Source of the DNA: Cristatella mucedo
Taxonomy: Eukaryota; Bryozoa; Phylactolaemata; Cristatellidae
DNA length: 64,000 nt
NCBI GenBank assembly: GCA_009760855.2
Contig: WPIO01000004.1
Coordinates: 7,634,001 to 7,698,000, forward strand
Direction of reading: 5' to 3'
The position numbers were made by a program, and so were the translations under genes. Below the pieces are notes generated by a model. The model was not told where the DNA came from. It saw only the letters and a program-made list of their open reading frames with translations, and did not search any database. Shown here piece after piece: positions 10,104-23,900 of the stretch. Numbering within the stretch: position 1 is the first letter of the stretch; each line of letters opens with the position of its first letter.

Positions 10104-10414
10104 ATGGCCAGCCGGTGGCTGTGGCGGACGCTTTTTGTGAAGCGCAGTCCGTTTCTACTGCCTTCTGCCTTTCGAACTTCCTCTCAAGGCTTGAAAGCCG
10201 CTGTCGCGAAGCGGTTCGTAAGGCCGGCACTCTTCGGTGCCGGCGGCTGCCTTTATCTGTATTACAACATAGCGTCGCTTCCGCCATTGGAAGCGAGCGA
10301 GCCGAGCGTAGCCGAAGACGGCGACGGCGGCCGCGCGTCCCACGCCAGTCGGTTCAACTTCATAGCTGACGCGGTGGATAAGGCGGCACCGGCCGTCGTC
10401 TACATCGAGTGCCG
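10104..10414 (+). CDS. HTRA2: HTRA2 exon 1: targeting sequence, membrane anchor, start of protease
   Basis: It opens with ATG in GCTATGG and encodes the mitochondrial presequence, the segment [11 protein letters not shown] and the conserved [20 protein letters not shown], nearly the human [17 protein letters not shown]. The donor is GCCG/GTAAGT and the exon ends in phase 2. Confidence 0.93.
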
Positions 10415-11868
10415 GTAAGTCAGGCTTCGGGCCGGTGGCGCCTCGCGCGTTTCTCACCGCGCGTGAGGCGAGCAGCTGGTGCGTCCTCTGCGACGACTTT
10501 TTGCCACGTGCACGCCTGGCCGCGCCGTCTGCTGTCGTCTGCTGCCTCTAGAGGCTGCTGCTGCTGCCACCCTCTCCCAGCTAGCGCTGTGGTTGCGTCA
10601 GCTACGGCGTCGTCTGGTACATCGCAGCGGCCACGCCGGGCGAACTTCTTCGCGAACGAGCAGCGCTGGGTCCGGATTCATCGTGCGAGGCGACGGGCTC
10701 ATTGTGACCAACGCTCACGTCGTGGCCAACAAGCAGACGGTGACCGTTCGACTGTCTGACGGACGCGAGTTCGACGGCGTCGTGCAAGTGGTTGATCCCG
10801 TGTCGGATCTGGCCACCGTCAAAATTAGCGCAGTAAGAAGCACCTCGCGTTCGCCTCCGATGCGGGTGGTCGAGTACGCAGGCATGCTGGCCCTCGATCG
10901 CCGTTTTAGCCGCGATAGATACTTGTCCGGTCACTCCATCATGTGTCAAATGCTGCCTCTCGTCCTAGCTGCTAAGAATGGTATAGTGCAGATACGCGGG
11001 TTGTTGGAAACGTGGTCTGCGATCGAATTCCTGTCCTCGGAGCTGGCATGTTCGAGCCAAATATCCACGGGCCCGATCTGTGGTCGTACTCCGGGCAGGC
11101 CATGCTCGGCAAGTAACTGAACGTGCTATTTTTCTTACTGACCGTTTTTACTTTTCAAATGGACACCTCACTGTTGTCTCTATATCTCGGTTTTTTTTAT
11201 CTATTTGTTCTTCTCTTATATTGTCTCTGCATGTGTATGTCTTTCCCTCCATTTGCAAAGTTTTACGAAATGGGCTGGCTCTGTGAATCAGTTAGACTAG
11301 CTCAAAACTCAGCCTCTATTTCTAGATGATTGGGGTTGTATAGGCTGGCATACCATTTGTGTTCTCTTGGTGCCTTTCTTACTTAGTGGTTTTTAAATTA
11401 ATACAAATACTATTAAAAATTAAAGCCCAATGTTTCAAAGCCTCGTTATTATATCAGCAGAAGAGCCTTAGAGGCTTCCAATGCTGATTGCAGCAGGCAA
11501 TAAAGAATCACCAGCTGCAGGACTTGAATCCACTACTTTGGTCCTTTAGTGCAAGCTCCTCACCACTAGCGTGTGACCGAGCTACTGTTGCTGATGGTCG
11601 CGTGGTCCATTTTCATGTTTTTGCAGACCGGATTGCCTGTGCTCAAGCTCGCCAACTCGAAGGGAGTGCGCCCTGGAGAGTGGGTCGTTGCCATGGGCAG
11701 CCCTTTGTCACTCAGCAACACTGTGACGGCTGGGATTGTCAGCAGTGCCAGCAGGCAGAGCCGTGAGCTAGGCATCAACAACGACATAGAGTATATCCAG
11801 ACGGATGCCAGCATCACGGTGAGAGACTAGAGATGGAGTAGAGCTGAGAGCGTGTGAGAGATGAGAGA

Positions 11869-11963
<95 letters not shown>

Positions 11964-14900
11964 GTGGAAGGAGGAACAGAGGAACAGTTGTATAGAACTG
12001 GCCTGCAAACGAAAACTTGTTTGTCTGTTGTTTTCAACCTAATAGCTCATTCGAGTAAATTTTAGGATGCTCTTTCAGAATCTGTAACTCGTTTTAGCCT
12101 AGCACGTCAGGATTTATAACACTATGAATTTTTATTTTACAGCCACAAGCAATACTTAACAGTTTTACAATCGTTTGATAAAAATATCATCTAGGTATGG
12201 AAATTTAAACATAAGCCTTCAGTCATTGAGTCAAATGCTCTTAAAATGCCTCTTCCTCGACTTTCTGCTATGCTCAGTAGCTGGATTATGGCACTTAAGG
12301 CTCCAATAGTAATCGGCCACCATTTTAACATTCCAGTGGCCTTGATATCTACGCTCCATTTTACGTATGTTCTAACGGAACCTCTTATCTTGTTCTTTGC
12401 TGAATACTCCTAAATTTGATTGGAAATAGTCGAAGTCAGACTTAAGAAAAATGTATCTTAACACTCAATTTGCTGCCAAGTGCCACATAAGGTTGAATCA
12501 TGTTCTCAACGATTTGCACATAATTAACCGACTCGTAATTGCCGAGAAAGTTCTCTACCATAGACTTAAATCAATTCCATGCCTGCAACTCAAACCCAGT
12601 CATTTTTTTATGTAAACTGTGTCTTTGAACAATTCTCTGATCTGTGGACGAACAAAATTACCACCTTTGATATTTGCCTCGCCAAATTGAGGAAATTTTT
12701 CTCGTAAGTACTTCAAGGTATCACCGTCTTGGTTCAGAGGCTTAACATAGTTTTTCATTAGTCTAAGCTTTATGTCCAAGGGAGGAAGTAGCACTTTATT
12801 GCTGTCGACAAGAGGAGGTTCTCAGACGTTGTCACTCCCAGGCACAAAATGTGTTCGCTCTGGCCAGTCTTGCTTTCGGTAATGAACAGCATCAGTGCGA
12901 CTATGCCACAGACTAAAAAGCACAGATATTTTATGTAGTCATATTGAAGTCCAAGCAGAAGGGCAATGACCTTAAATTTGCTGCATATCTGCCACTGGTG
13001 TTGATCATATTTGATTTCACTGAGAAGTATTTTCGTGTTTCCATAAATCTCTTTCATTTGTACAGCATGTGCAACCGGCGAAGAGGAAAGTACGTTTTCA
13101 CTGTGAAGTCAACTCTTTAGACTTCGGTTCGATGAGTCAGTGACGATTCTCCTCGCAGTTGGATCATCGTTCTTTTCCATTTGGTTAACTAGACCTTCGA
13201 CGTTTCTGCAATAGACTGGTGAATTCTTCCTTGAAAAGTAAGGGAGAAACTCGTTTTCACGATGTCTATACCACGAAAATGTAGTACCCGGCACAACACA
13301 TTTCTCTTTTAGTCTAGAAGCGAGGAGGTCAGCCGACTCTTTGGGAAGGTTAAGGTCTCTCTTTCAGTCATTAAGATCAGATTCTTACATTAGTTTAGGT
13401 GTTGGAACATCAAAATCATCATAGTTTTCATCAACGTCACCTGCAGTTGAACTCGAATCACCGTCGGTCAATATATCAGCAAGTGCACAGGTATAACAGG
13501 AACTTCTACCTCATCACTGTGCAGTACAGGTTGTATCGTTGACAGTAGATTTTGATATTCAGTTTTATGCTCATTCATCTACCTAAAGCTCTGCACGTTA
13601 GTGATGCAGAAATCAATCCGAAACAGGGTCAGTTTGTTCTCTCCAAGTCATTGGTACTCCAAATGGCATGCATTTGCTTTGACCTTTAAACCAATGTCTC
13701 AAATTTCTATACACGGCTTGCACACCATGTGTGGTGCCGATGTCTTATCCTGACCCCCAGTTTGCATCCGAAGTAGGCATGACAGCACTGTAGATGAATT
13801 TAGTAATTGATAGCTCCTGCTCTTTTGTCGAGAATCTCCAGAAGATGTAGCAGAATATATGTAGAGAATTCTTACACTCCCTTGGCTTTGTAAATCACAA
13901 ATATCTGTTGATTTAAACAACTATTAACCAACAAATTGGTTACTTGTTCTACAAAAAATAACGCAACATTTATGACTGTAGCAAGTAAACATATTGAAAG
14001 CCAATATCATTATACATAATGCAGAATGCTAAAATGCACCTGATTTCTGTTAAAAAGATTTATCAAACATAACGTGCCACAGCAAAAAAATGCACCATAT
14101 CGTTATTTGTGATGTATTTGGAAAATAATAACAGATGCCAGACAACTGATACTATGCAGACCAGTGTAATCTTTCATCGTGCATCGATACCGTTTTGCAT
14201 GCGCTATTCTTCTACATCGTGCCTGTCATGCTGTGCAGGCTGGTCACCTTAGCTCACTTGGCTCATGGTGACACTTTGATTATGATGGTGATGTCTACCT
14301 TGTGCTGTCTTCCTATGCTTAACCTGGACATTTAAATAGCTGTCACTTTTGACAACTGGTGTTGGTTGAAAATGCATTTTTGATTGCGGTTTACTCTCAT
14401 TCATTTGTTAGCTGGTGTTGCATGTAATGTTTTTGTCTGCCTAAATTGTTTTGTTTCATAATGTTAGCTGATTGAACAGCCTCAATTGTATAGTGACAGA
14501 ATAGCCTTTGTCTAATCCTGCTATTGCAAGTGCAGTGCCCTCACCATGTATGTGCCAGAATACGACACGTGTTCGTTCAAGCTTGGCGGCTCGTAAACCA
14601 CAAAGTGTGCCTTCAGCTGTCATATTTGCACTGCCTTTGTTTGTGTTGCCTATTGGGCAGAGGGATCTTGCTCATCTGCTTCACCATGAATTGCAACGTG
14701 TGAGAATGTGATTGTGAAAGTGAGGCTGTGAGAATTACGACCGTGTCAACGCCCAAATTAGTCATTGGTGCATTGGTCGTTCCCGTGTCTAATATTTATC
14801 GTCAACTGGACGCTTTTGAGCGTGCTGCTGCCATACTGTGGAGAGCCGCTTGACTTTCGACTCTTTGTGCTATCTAGCGATCTGCTGTAAGAGGTCGTGC

Positions 14901-17900
14901 CAATTCTAGGGCAGGTCGTGCTACGGCTAGATGGCTCGTGCGCTTAAGCATAAAGACCACCCACCGTGGCTTGCAATGCCCCCATGCCATCCACAATGCC
15001 CCCCAGCAATTTTGCTGCTGCCCTTTCTCCATTCTCACCCGACGGCTAGAGGTATAGTGCAAAGTGACCTTTCACTTGACGACCATGACCGCTCCACAAT
15101 CAAGTCTTCCTAATTTCAGCTACGACCCATAAATTTGGGCCAGTTCAGACAGGGATACCACAGACAAGCTGGTTCATGGATTTGTGATAAGCTCGACTCG
15201 TCTTTTGGAAATAACTACTTGCTGGTCTACTGGCCTTTGCAATAAGGCTCTTACAGTTGATGCAAAATCTGCACCTAGGCTTGCCTGTCGTGAGCATAGC
15301 AGTTGCCTCATTGCACCACTTCTTGCTGACCTGCACTGGCCTCCTGTCAAGCAGCATACCGACTTCCAATATTTTGTCACTCACTTTTTAGGTTCCTTCG
15401 TTAGGTTCTCTTGCTCCACCTGTCACCATGTCCACCCGTCCACATTACTCTATCAGGGTAAAGTAAGGTTGGCTGATTCAAAGAGCCTCGTTTATATAGT
15501 GGCATAAGAGCCTTGGGGGTTATCACCCGGCTTGCAGCAAGCAATAATGTATCTCACATTATTTGCTCTGCCCGTTTGAGTTTTCTTTTTGTGATTCTGT
15601 GTGCTGAAACTGTACATATTATCTATAAGCAATTGACTTGCTTCCTTTCGGACATATGTATGTACAGTTTCTGGAAAGAGATTGTTCTCTTAAGGTGTTA
15701 TGCATGTCTTGTTATTATTACTATTATGGCACTGCAACAAGCTTATGAAAAACACGACGGCTGGGCTGCGCGATCAGAATTGTAAGGGCTGCAGCATGCA
15801 CACCGATGTCCAGCCCTCTGGTACTAGTCTGGTTGCTCCTGGGTCTTAGCCGAGGGCCAGGTGCTTAAATAAATAAATCCTAGCTGATTTAGCAGCCTCT
15901 TTTTGTATAGCGACAGAAGAGCCTTTACGGCTATCACCACCGCTTGCAGTGGTGATAAAGGATCGGGACCGAGGTCGTGAAAGCAACCGCCTTACCTAGT
16001 GTGCCATCACGGCTGCTCTGTATGACCCATTTGTTCGTGTCTTGCAGCCGGCACTCCTTTATCACCCACGAAAGTACACAGAACGTACATAAGAGGCTCT
16101 CAAACCCACTATTACTACTCATGATCTTCCGTGGCTACCCAGCCGGAGTGGGCACAATCGGTCAGTCACAGCTGGGTCTTAGCCCAGAAGGAAAGGTGCT
16201 TGGTCTTCATGACCCAGGTCGTGGGTTCGAGTCCTCCAGTGGGCAATCTCTTGTTACTAGCTAGTTTTGCCCTGTGGTCAAGGTGCTTGCCCCGACCAAG
16301 GTCTAGCCGAGATCGTGGGCTCGAGCCCCGTGGCACGTGAAGCGCGTTAATAGATATTAGGTTCTCTTAGGAGGCTATACAAATTATATTTTCAACATAT
16401 TGTATACTAACTGGATATATACTAACTGGAAGTGGTAGTGATAGCCGTTAAGTTGCTTCTACTGCTATGTAAATGAGGCTGTTAAATCAGTTACCTTTAA
16501 CTTTCTTATAAATGTTCTGGCTGCTATATACAATGTGTACAATATATATCTGCTGTTACATAAAATGAAGCTATTCGATCAGCTCTTATATTTACTTTTT
16601 TCTGCTGATGCATGGTACTGGGGTGTGGCTGTGCTACTGGGGCCGGGCTGTCGTTGCATGAGAACCTGAACCTTAGTAGCTGCCAAGGCCGCTGGAGTAG
16701 GCCATCCTTTATTGCCCACTGCAAAGGACGGGGTGTGGGCTGTGATAGATGCTTTGGCTCTTCTGCTGCGACATAGATAAGTGTCGACTCATCCAACCTA
16801 TACATAAACTGCCTTAATAAGCGTATGATGCCTGCTAAATGAAAGGCGTTTGCCTTAGCAAGCCCCTCCCCAACCACTTCAAGAGTCGACCGATCACACG
16901 TGCTAAGAAGTATGTATAGCCGATAAAAAACTAAACAAATGTGGCTGCACACGAGACAGCTGGGAACCAGTAGAGTTAGCCAAGGGGGCAGTCTCTTGTG
17001 GTGTGCCTCGTGCTCGGTTGTTGCTATACTGTAATGTAAAATTTAGTGACAGATTAACTGTAGTGGTAGCTTTTTACAGCTGGCCAATTGGTGGATGGCC
17101 TGCCAGGGGTTAGATCGTCAGGAAGTAGCTCAATCGGCTGATTGCTTATAGATATAAAATCTTCCGAGCCGTGAATGACATGCTTAGTGTTGGAGCCTCA
17201 GGCAGCCGGTTGTCACTTTGCTGGCAAAGACCCCTTCACGATTTCGGTAGTGGGTTGAGTTCTTTATTGCACACTGCAAATAGGGTGATAGCTGCTAAGG
17301 CTCTTCTGCTGCTATAAAGATAAAGATATTGAATTTACTGACCTTAAATTTGTTTTTACTTGACAATGACAGTCGACGGACGGCACGGGTAACTACCGAT
17401 TGTTAGATCTATCCAGCCTTCTCTGCAGAAGCAGACAGCTCTCTCGGCCGATGGCTTATGTTTATCCAATGTTTATCTATGTGAAATCGTCCTATGAATC
17501 GTGTCTGCCATTGCAGTTCGGCAATTCCGGTGGGCCTTTGATCGATTTGAACGGAGAGGCAGTCGGAGTAAATACAATGAAGATAGCAAATGGCATCAAC
17601 ATTTCTTTTGCTATTCCTTCACATTACGTCAAGGATTTCTTGGCTCGCGCTGACAAGTTCTGGCAAACCGGTTAGTCTCAGCTCATCTCCCGGTGTTGTT
17701 TGGGTTCCATAATGATGGCTGTTCTATAATGTCGTCGATTTGTGTGGTTATATTGCTACTTCCGCGAGCTATCATTTGTTGTAGTTAGGGTGGCATTCGT
17801 ATGTGCTTGGCACTTCTTTAGCGATAACTGCTAGGTCTTACCCCAGACATGTGGCTGAAGCTCGATTTTTAATTTCCCACGATCTTCTGTGCGCTCGTTT

Positions 17901-20900
17901 GTGCTACAAACATAGAGAGCGCTGGCTGCCCATCGGGTATTACTGTGCAGTGTAAGTATGTGTTCTTTCACTCATTCATTTTAGTGAGGTGATGTGTTAT
18001 GTGTTTTCCAGCCGTGTGGTAGGGTGATGAACTTAGTATAGCAACCCCTGCCGGTACTCTTGCTAGGATTAGCCAGCAATTTTGAGCATTGTTTCTCTGC
18101 CTATATGGCATGCCGCTCAATCTTCCCTCGAATTTCACACACAGGCTCCTACGATAATTTGTGTACCATAATTTTGTTACGGAATCGCCCCATGATATGC
18201 ACAGTATACAAGAGATAGAAAGTATGGAGAGTGGTTTTGTGCCTCTTGCCACCTCGAGATTAAGATCTTGTTGAACATAGGCTAATTGTTTAGAGCCACG
18301 GCCCATGATGCCAGCCTTCCTATTTGAGCTTGCCAAGCATGGGGCTAATGTTATGTTTAGTTAGTGTTGTGTTATGTTAATGTTATGCTGGTGCTATGTT
18401 TAATGTGCGTCTTATTTGAGTTTATCGTGCCGGTCAATGGTTTGATTAGGTTTTTCACACACTAGAATCAAAGGGTTGGCTTCAGCTAGCACATCACTCT
18501 TTCCGGCTTAGTGGCTGCCCAGCCAGCCGGTAGTTATCCAAGTGCATCATCGTAAGTGGCTAGAGTAGTCCTACTCATATAAAGATCGACGTTTTATCCT
18601 GAAGATTGGCCATTGTTAAAGTTAAGGCAGTGACCTCTTTTGGGGTTTCCCTGACACCAACCTGCATTGCATCTCTTCACTTTTCATGGTAGCGCAAGGA
18701 TAACTCGCATGTCCACCCAGTACCCATACCTCTGAGTCAATTGCGTGCAGCTTCGAAATGCCAGGCATGAAACTCTGTATTGCTTATGTTAAGGGGATAC
18801 TGGCGGTACTGCATCAGCAAGGCCCTAGCAACTATAAGATTGGGTGACAGCTTTAGATTAGCAGCACGGCTCTGCTTTAAACTAGTAAACCATATACTGG
18901 GACTGGTTCGATGGCCCCGTAGGCTGGATTTTATTGGCTGTGCATGACTGATGCCAGAGGTGACCGAATTATTAAGATACTAGCATTGCAGAGTGAACTA
19001 TCACATTTCGATCTTGCATGCTCATATGACACTTAAGGTATTGATGTAAGTAAAAATACGGTCAGTAGGAGGCTCGCTAAGATTGGCATCTTCTGGGAGG
19101 GGGGGTTGCAAAATGCAAGCCTCTGCTCACTAGCCACCATTAAGCAAACTGCTTACGTTGAGCCCCGGACTGTGCTTATTGGACAGAAGAAAGCTGGAAT
19201 TCAAATTTATTGACAGACGAAAGCAACTTCACGGTATTTGGTGACAAAACGGAGGCATACAAGTTTACCGAGGGACAGATGAGGCATACCGCCGTGAGTG
19301 TCTTCAATCTAGAGTGAAATTCGGCAGCGAATCGATGATGGTTCGGGGCTGCTTACCACAAAGGTATTGAAGCTCTTGAGTCAGATCAAAGGTATGATTG
19401 TACCAAAGGGTGTAGCTGTAGATGGTCAAGAAAGTTGGATTGTGAAGCGTGAGCGCTCTATGTGGAGGTCGGTATCCTTTGCAGCAAGATTACCCTGCAT
19501 TTGTGACATCCCGTCTCGACTTCTGCAACTCACTGCTTACTGGCCTACCAGCATGTGCGATCAGGCGATTGCAGCTGGTGCAAAACTCGGCAGCTAGACT
19601 TGTCTGCCGTGAGCGTCGCAGTTGCCACATTACTCCACTTCTCGCCGACCTGCACTGGCTCCCAGTCAAGCAACGGATTGACTTCAAGGTTTTGTCGCTC
19701 ACTTTTAGGTCTCTTCATTCTATGGCTCCAGCCTATCTGTCAGATATACTACCCCATCAGGCCAAGCAGTGTACCACCTGCTTTTCGGAATCCAACAGTC
19801 TACAAATACCTCGTACGAACCTTAAATCCTTTGGAGACCGTGCATTTAGTTCATATGCTCCCAAAGCCTGGAACTCCCTCCAGACCTGCGTCAGAACATC
19901 CCCTGACCTGATTACTTTTAAAAGGAACTTAAAAACACCTATTTAGGACAGCATTGAGTGGGTCCCTGTGATTCGTCCTTGATGTGCTTATGCGTGCTGA
20001 CACTGTGCATGCTGCCACTAACCACATTTGCATGCTGACCCTGTGCATGTCACCCCTAACCATATTATTCATTTCGTTTGTTTTTCAAGCATGATTTTAC
20101 TTACCATTCAATTGCATTTCACTTTACAGCAAATGTAAAGCGCCTAGAGAGAGATTGAGTTCTCTGAGGGCGTTTTATCAAGTGAATTATTATTATTATT
20201 ATTACCCTAAGCACACTGCCATGTCAGTAAAGCACTTTGTTGAAGAATTTAGGGTGGTGCCGATGCAGTGACCCAGTCAATCGCCTGATTTGTACCCCAT
20301 AGAACGTTATTAGGACGACATCAACAAGTCGCCGAGGCAGGTTGTTCAAACTATATCCACAAGCAGACCTTTTCTATAAAATTCAGTCTATGGAATGCTA
20401 CAGCAGAAGAGATAACTAAGAATATTCTGACCTCTATGCAAGGACCGAAAAGGAAGGACCAAGAATTGCGTAACGGGTAACGTCTTAACGGATAACGTCA
20501 TACTAAAATGCGTAACGGATAACGTCATACTAAATATAAATTCATACCAACGGTATGTGTTTGTTTCTGGGTTATTAGTCAGTATTGTTGCATGCTGTAA
20601 TGTAATGTAATGTATCTCCGTCAGTAACTCCACAAAGTCATAAAGACCATGTGGGTGTTACGCAGGAGAGTTTTGTATAACGCACTCACAGCCCAAGCGA
20701 CTTTCAGTACGCATTCGGTAGCCAACAGACTTCGTCTCACGTAACAAAGAGAAAGTGGGAAGCATAGCAGAGTCAGGAGAGCAGTTGAGGTAGTGAGTAG
20801 CATAGAAGTAGCAGTTCAGGACAGCTGAAAAAGATGTGCCATAGTCGACAGTTGGAGAGTAGTTGTCGTTGCGTAAGAATTGTGGAAGCGAGTTCCACAG

Positions 20901-23900
20901 CCTAGGACCTGCAGAGCTAAAGCTTTTGTCGCCAACTGTCTTTAAGCGGAGGAATGGGACAGCTAATTTATTGTCCACACAGGACCTGAGGGCGCTAACA
21001 GGCTGAAACTGATGCAGCAGTTCAGCTAGGTACGAAGGAGCCAAGCCGTGGTGGGCCTTGTGGGTCAGCGTAAGAACTTTGCTCTGTATCCTTTGCTCAA
21101 CCGGCAACCATCCTAGCTCTTTCAGCAGAGGTGACACGTGCTCAAACCGCTGGGTCTTGAAGACCAGCCTTGCAGCCATATTCATAGTCCGCTGTAGTGG
21201 CATAGTGTAGTGGCATAGTGTAGTGGCATAGTCCGCTGTAGTGGCGTAATAGCTTTCTTTGGCAGCCCAGCCAAAAGGGAATTACAATAATCAAGCCGAG
21301 ACAGAACTAAAGAGCTAGTATGATTTCTTGCAAGCCACTGTGGAAGACAGCTCCTAATCGTATATAGGGATCGGACGTGATGGCTAGCTGTAGAAGCAGT
21401 ATTCCCAGAGAAGCATTAAAAATCTTGGTTTTGGCAGGGCTAAGTTGGTCTGCGAGTGAAGACCACAGAGATGAAGGTATAGGGTCTTCAGGAGACGAGC
21501 TCTTTTTGCTAGACCTTATTAAGGCAGCCACATCACAGCCAGAAACATAGGAGGACCTTTTAAGAAAGATCACAGGTTGAGGAACGGCGATTGCTTTGGT
21601 CGGAGGGGGCTTAATGGAGGTACGAATGTGCACAATTTTTTCAGTAAAGAAGGCTGAAAACTTTTCGGCTGAGCCCTTAATATCTGGGGAGTCAGACCTC
21701 ACAGCATTGGCCAGTAAATGGTTTATTGTCTTATAAATCTGTTTAGTGTCCGACTGGCAGGAATTCAGCTTTCTAATGAAAAAAAGAAGCCCTGGTTTTT
21801 GCAAGCTTTCGGGTGTAAACTCGAAGGAAGTCTTTAAAATTGACTTGGTCTGCCTCATGCAATTTAGCCCTCTTATTACCCGAACACAGATAGCAGCCAC
21901 AGCAGCTTTGGCCACTCTGTGAGAATTTTTGTGACCATGGTCAAACTACTACTTGGTCTTGCAAATTGGTTATTTTCTGTAATTTACTACTTGCAGTTTA
22001 TTCCGGCCTGTGCAATAAGGTTCCTTTTAGTTGGTTAAAAACTATGCTTTCAAACTTGTCTATCGTGAGTGTCACAGTTGCTACATTAAGCCATTTCTTG
22101 CCGACCTTCACTTGCTCCTAGTCAAGTGCATCGACTTTTATGTCTTGTCATTGACTTTTAGGTCTCTTTATTCTCTTGCTCGAGCCTACCTATCAGAACT
22201 ACACCCTAATCAGGCTAGGCATCGTACGACCCGCTCTTCTGATAAGTCATTTAGCTGTACATCGAACCAACCTCAAATCCTTTAGAAACCGTGCCTTTAG
22301 GTCGTATACTTCCAAAGCGTGGAACTCATCCCGACAAAAGTCACGACACCCCCGAACCCAACATTTAAATCAGATTCTAAAAATGCTGTTTTCTCACGAA
22401 AATGGCTGCTTCTGTGTGCTGGCACTGTGCACATTATCTCTATTCGTATTGACATGCTTCCTTAAAAGTATATGTATAGTGTCTGAAAAGAAATTTAGTT
22501 CTCTGAGAGTGCTATACAAAGTTTTGTTATGCCTTAACCTAGGCTGAGACCTAGAGGCCTGTGGCGTGCTTCTTTTGCTCTTAGCAGTTTTACGGCTTCA
22601 ACGTCCAAGAGTATATTGCAGACTCTTCATGTTTGCAAATGACAGCTTGCTTTGCTTCTGTTTTCAGTTGAGAGGAAGAAGGGTACCAGCATTCCTATTG
22701 CCGAGTCTGCCAGAAGGTACTATATTGGAGTGGCTGCATTGACACTGAAGCCGCAGCTACTGTTGGAGCTCCGACAGCGAATGCCAGGATTTCCGTTGGA
22801 TGTTGATGCCGGCATAATGGTGTCTCGTGTTGCAGTTGGCTCGCCAGCGCATATGTAAGTGTCGTGATTGTTGATCATAGAGTGTGTTGAACATTTACAA
22901 AAGTAGGTACCATCACGTCCATGGTGCAGGGCCTGCTATTGATCATTGTTTATATGACGAATCCCTATCACTATATGTGATGAAATGACGTCATGCCACT
23001 GGGTTGTAGCCCAGGTCTCATGTGCTTCCACCTAATGACCCAGTCCTGGGATGAGTCCCGGCAACTGGCAATCCTGTATGGCCTTTATCTGCTGATTGCT
23101 GGATGGTAACTGTTGAGGCTGTTCAGCCAGTATATAAGCAATGCTGTTGATTCAGCCAAATGTTACAGTTAACATTTTTTTACCCGTACAAAAAATGCCT
23201 CTTTCATTAACTTGTTTAACACAATGACTGGCACCACTTTGACCTCATCTTGCTCTCTCTGGAAAATGCTGTGGATTTTGGCTCTCCTCAAGGGTTGACC
23301 TCTTATTTCACAACCATTTGCTTTCTGGTAGTAGTTTTGAAAGTTATATGGACTTAATCACGCGGACTTGAGGAAAGTGTAATGTATTTCCATTTGTTAC
23401 TCCACAAAGTCACAAAAGAATAAGGGGATATCACATGCAGGAGAGTTTTCTATAGCACACTCTAAGCCTATGTGGCCTTCGATATGCCGGTAGCCAACGG
23501 ACTTCATCTCACCCGACAATAAGCTACCGATCGTGGCAGTAGTCTATCACCCACCAGGTACCAAGTCCTCCTTTATCTCAAGGTTTGTCTGATCTGATTT
23601 CGATTCTGTGTGCTAGAAATCGATCTTTCCTCATTATGGGTGATTCTGTCATTCATTTTGATAACTTATCTGATGCCTTCAGCACTGAATTTCGTGTAAT
23701 GCTTGACTCACTGTCTCTTGTGGCTCGTGTGCCCTACTCACATCAGGGGGTCACACACTCGACCAAGATTTCTCATACAACTGCACTTTGCCACCACCAA
23801 TTATTACCAAGTCCTGCTTATCTGACCACCTGTAGATCTCACTCAGTCTACAATGTGTCCCTTCCTCCTCATCTAAAATCACATGTGAATCGTAAAACCT

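Noticed and set aside
10479-11120. 213-codon ORF containing HTRA2 exon 2
   Set aside because: It runs through both neighbouring introns; the HTRA2 match stops exactly at the splice sites used in the gene model.
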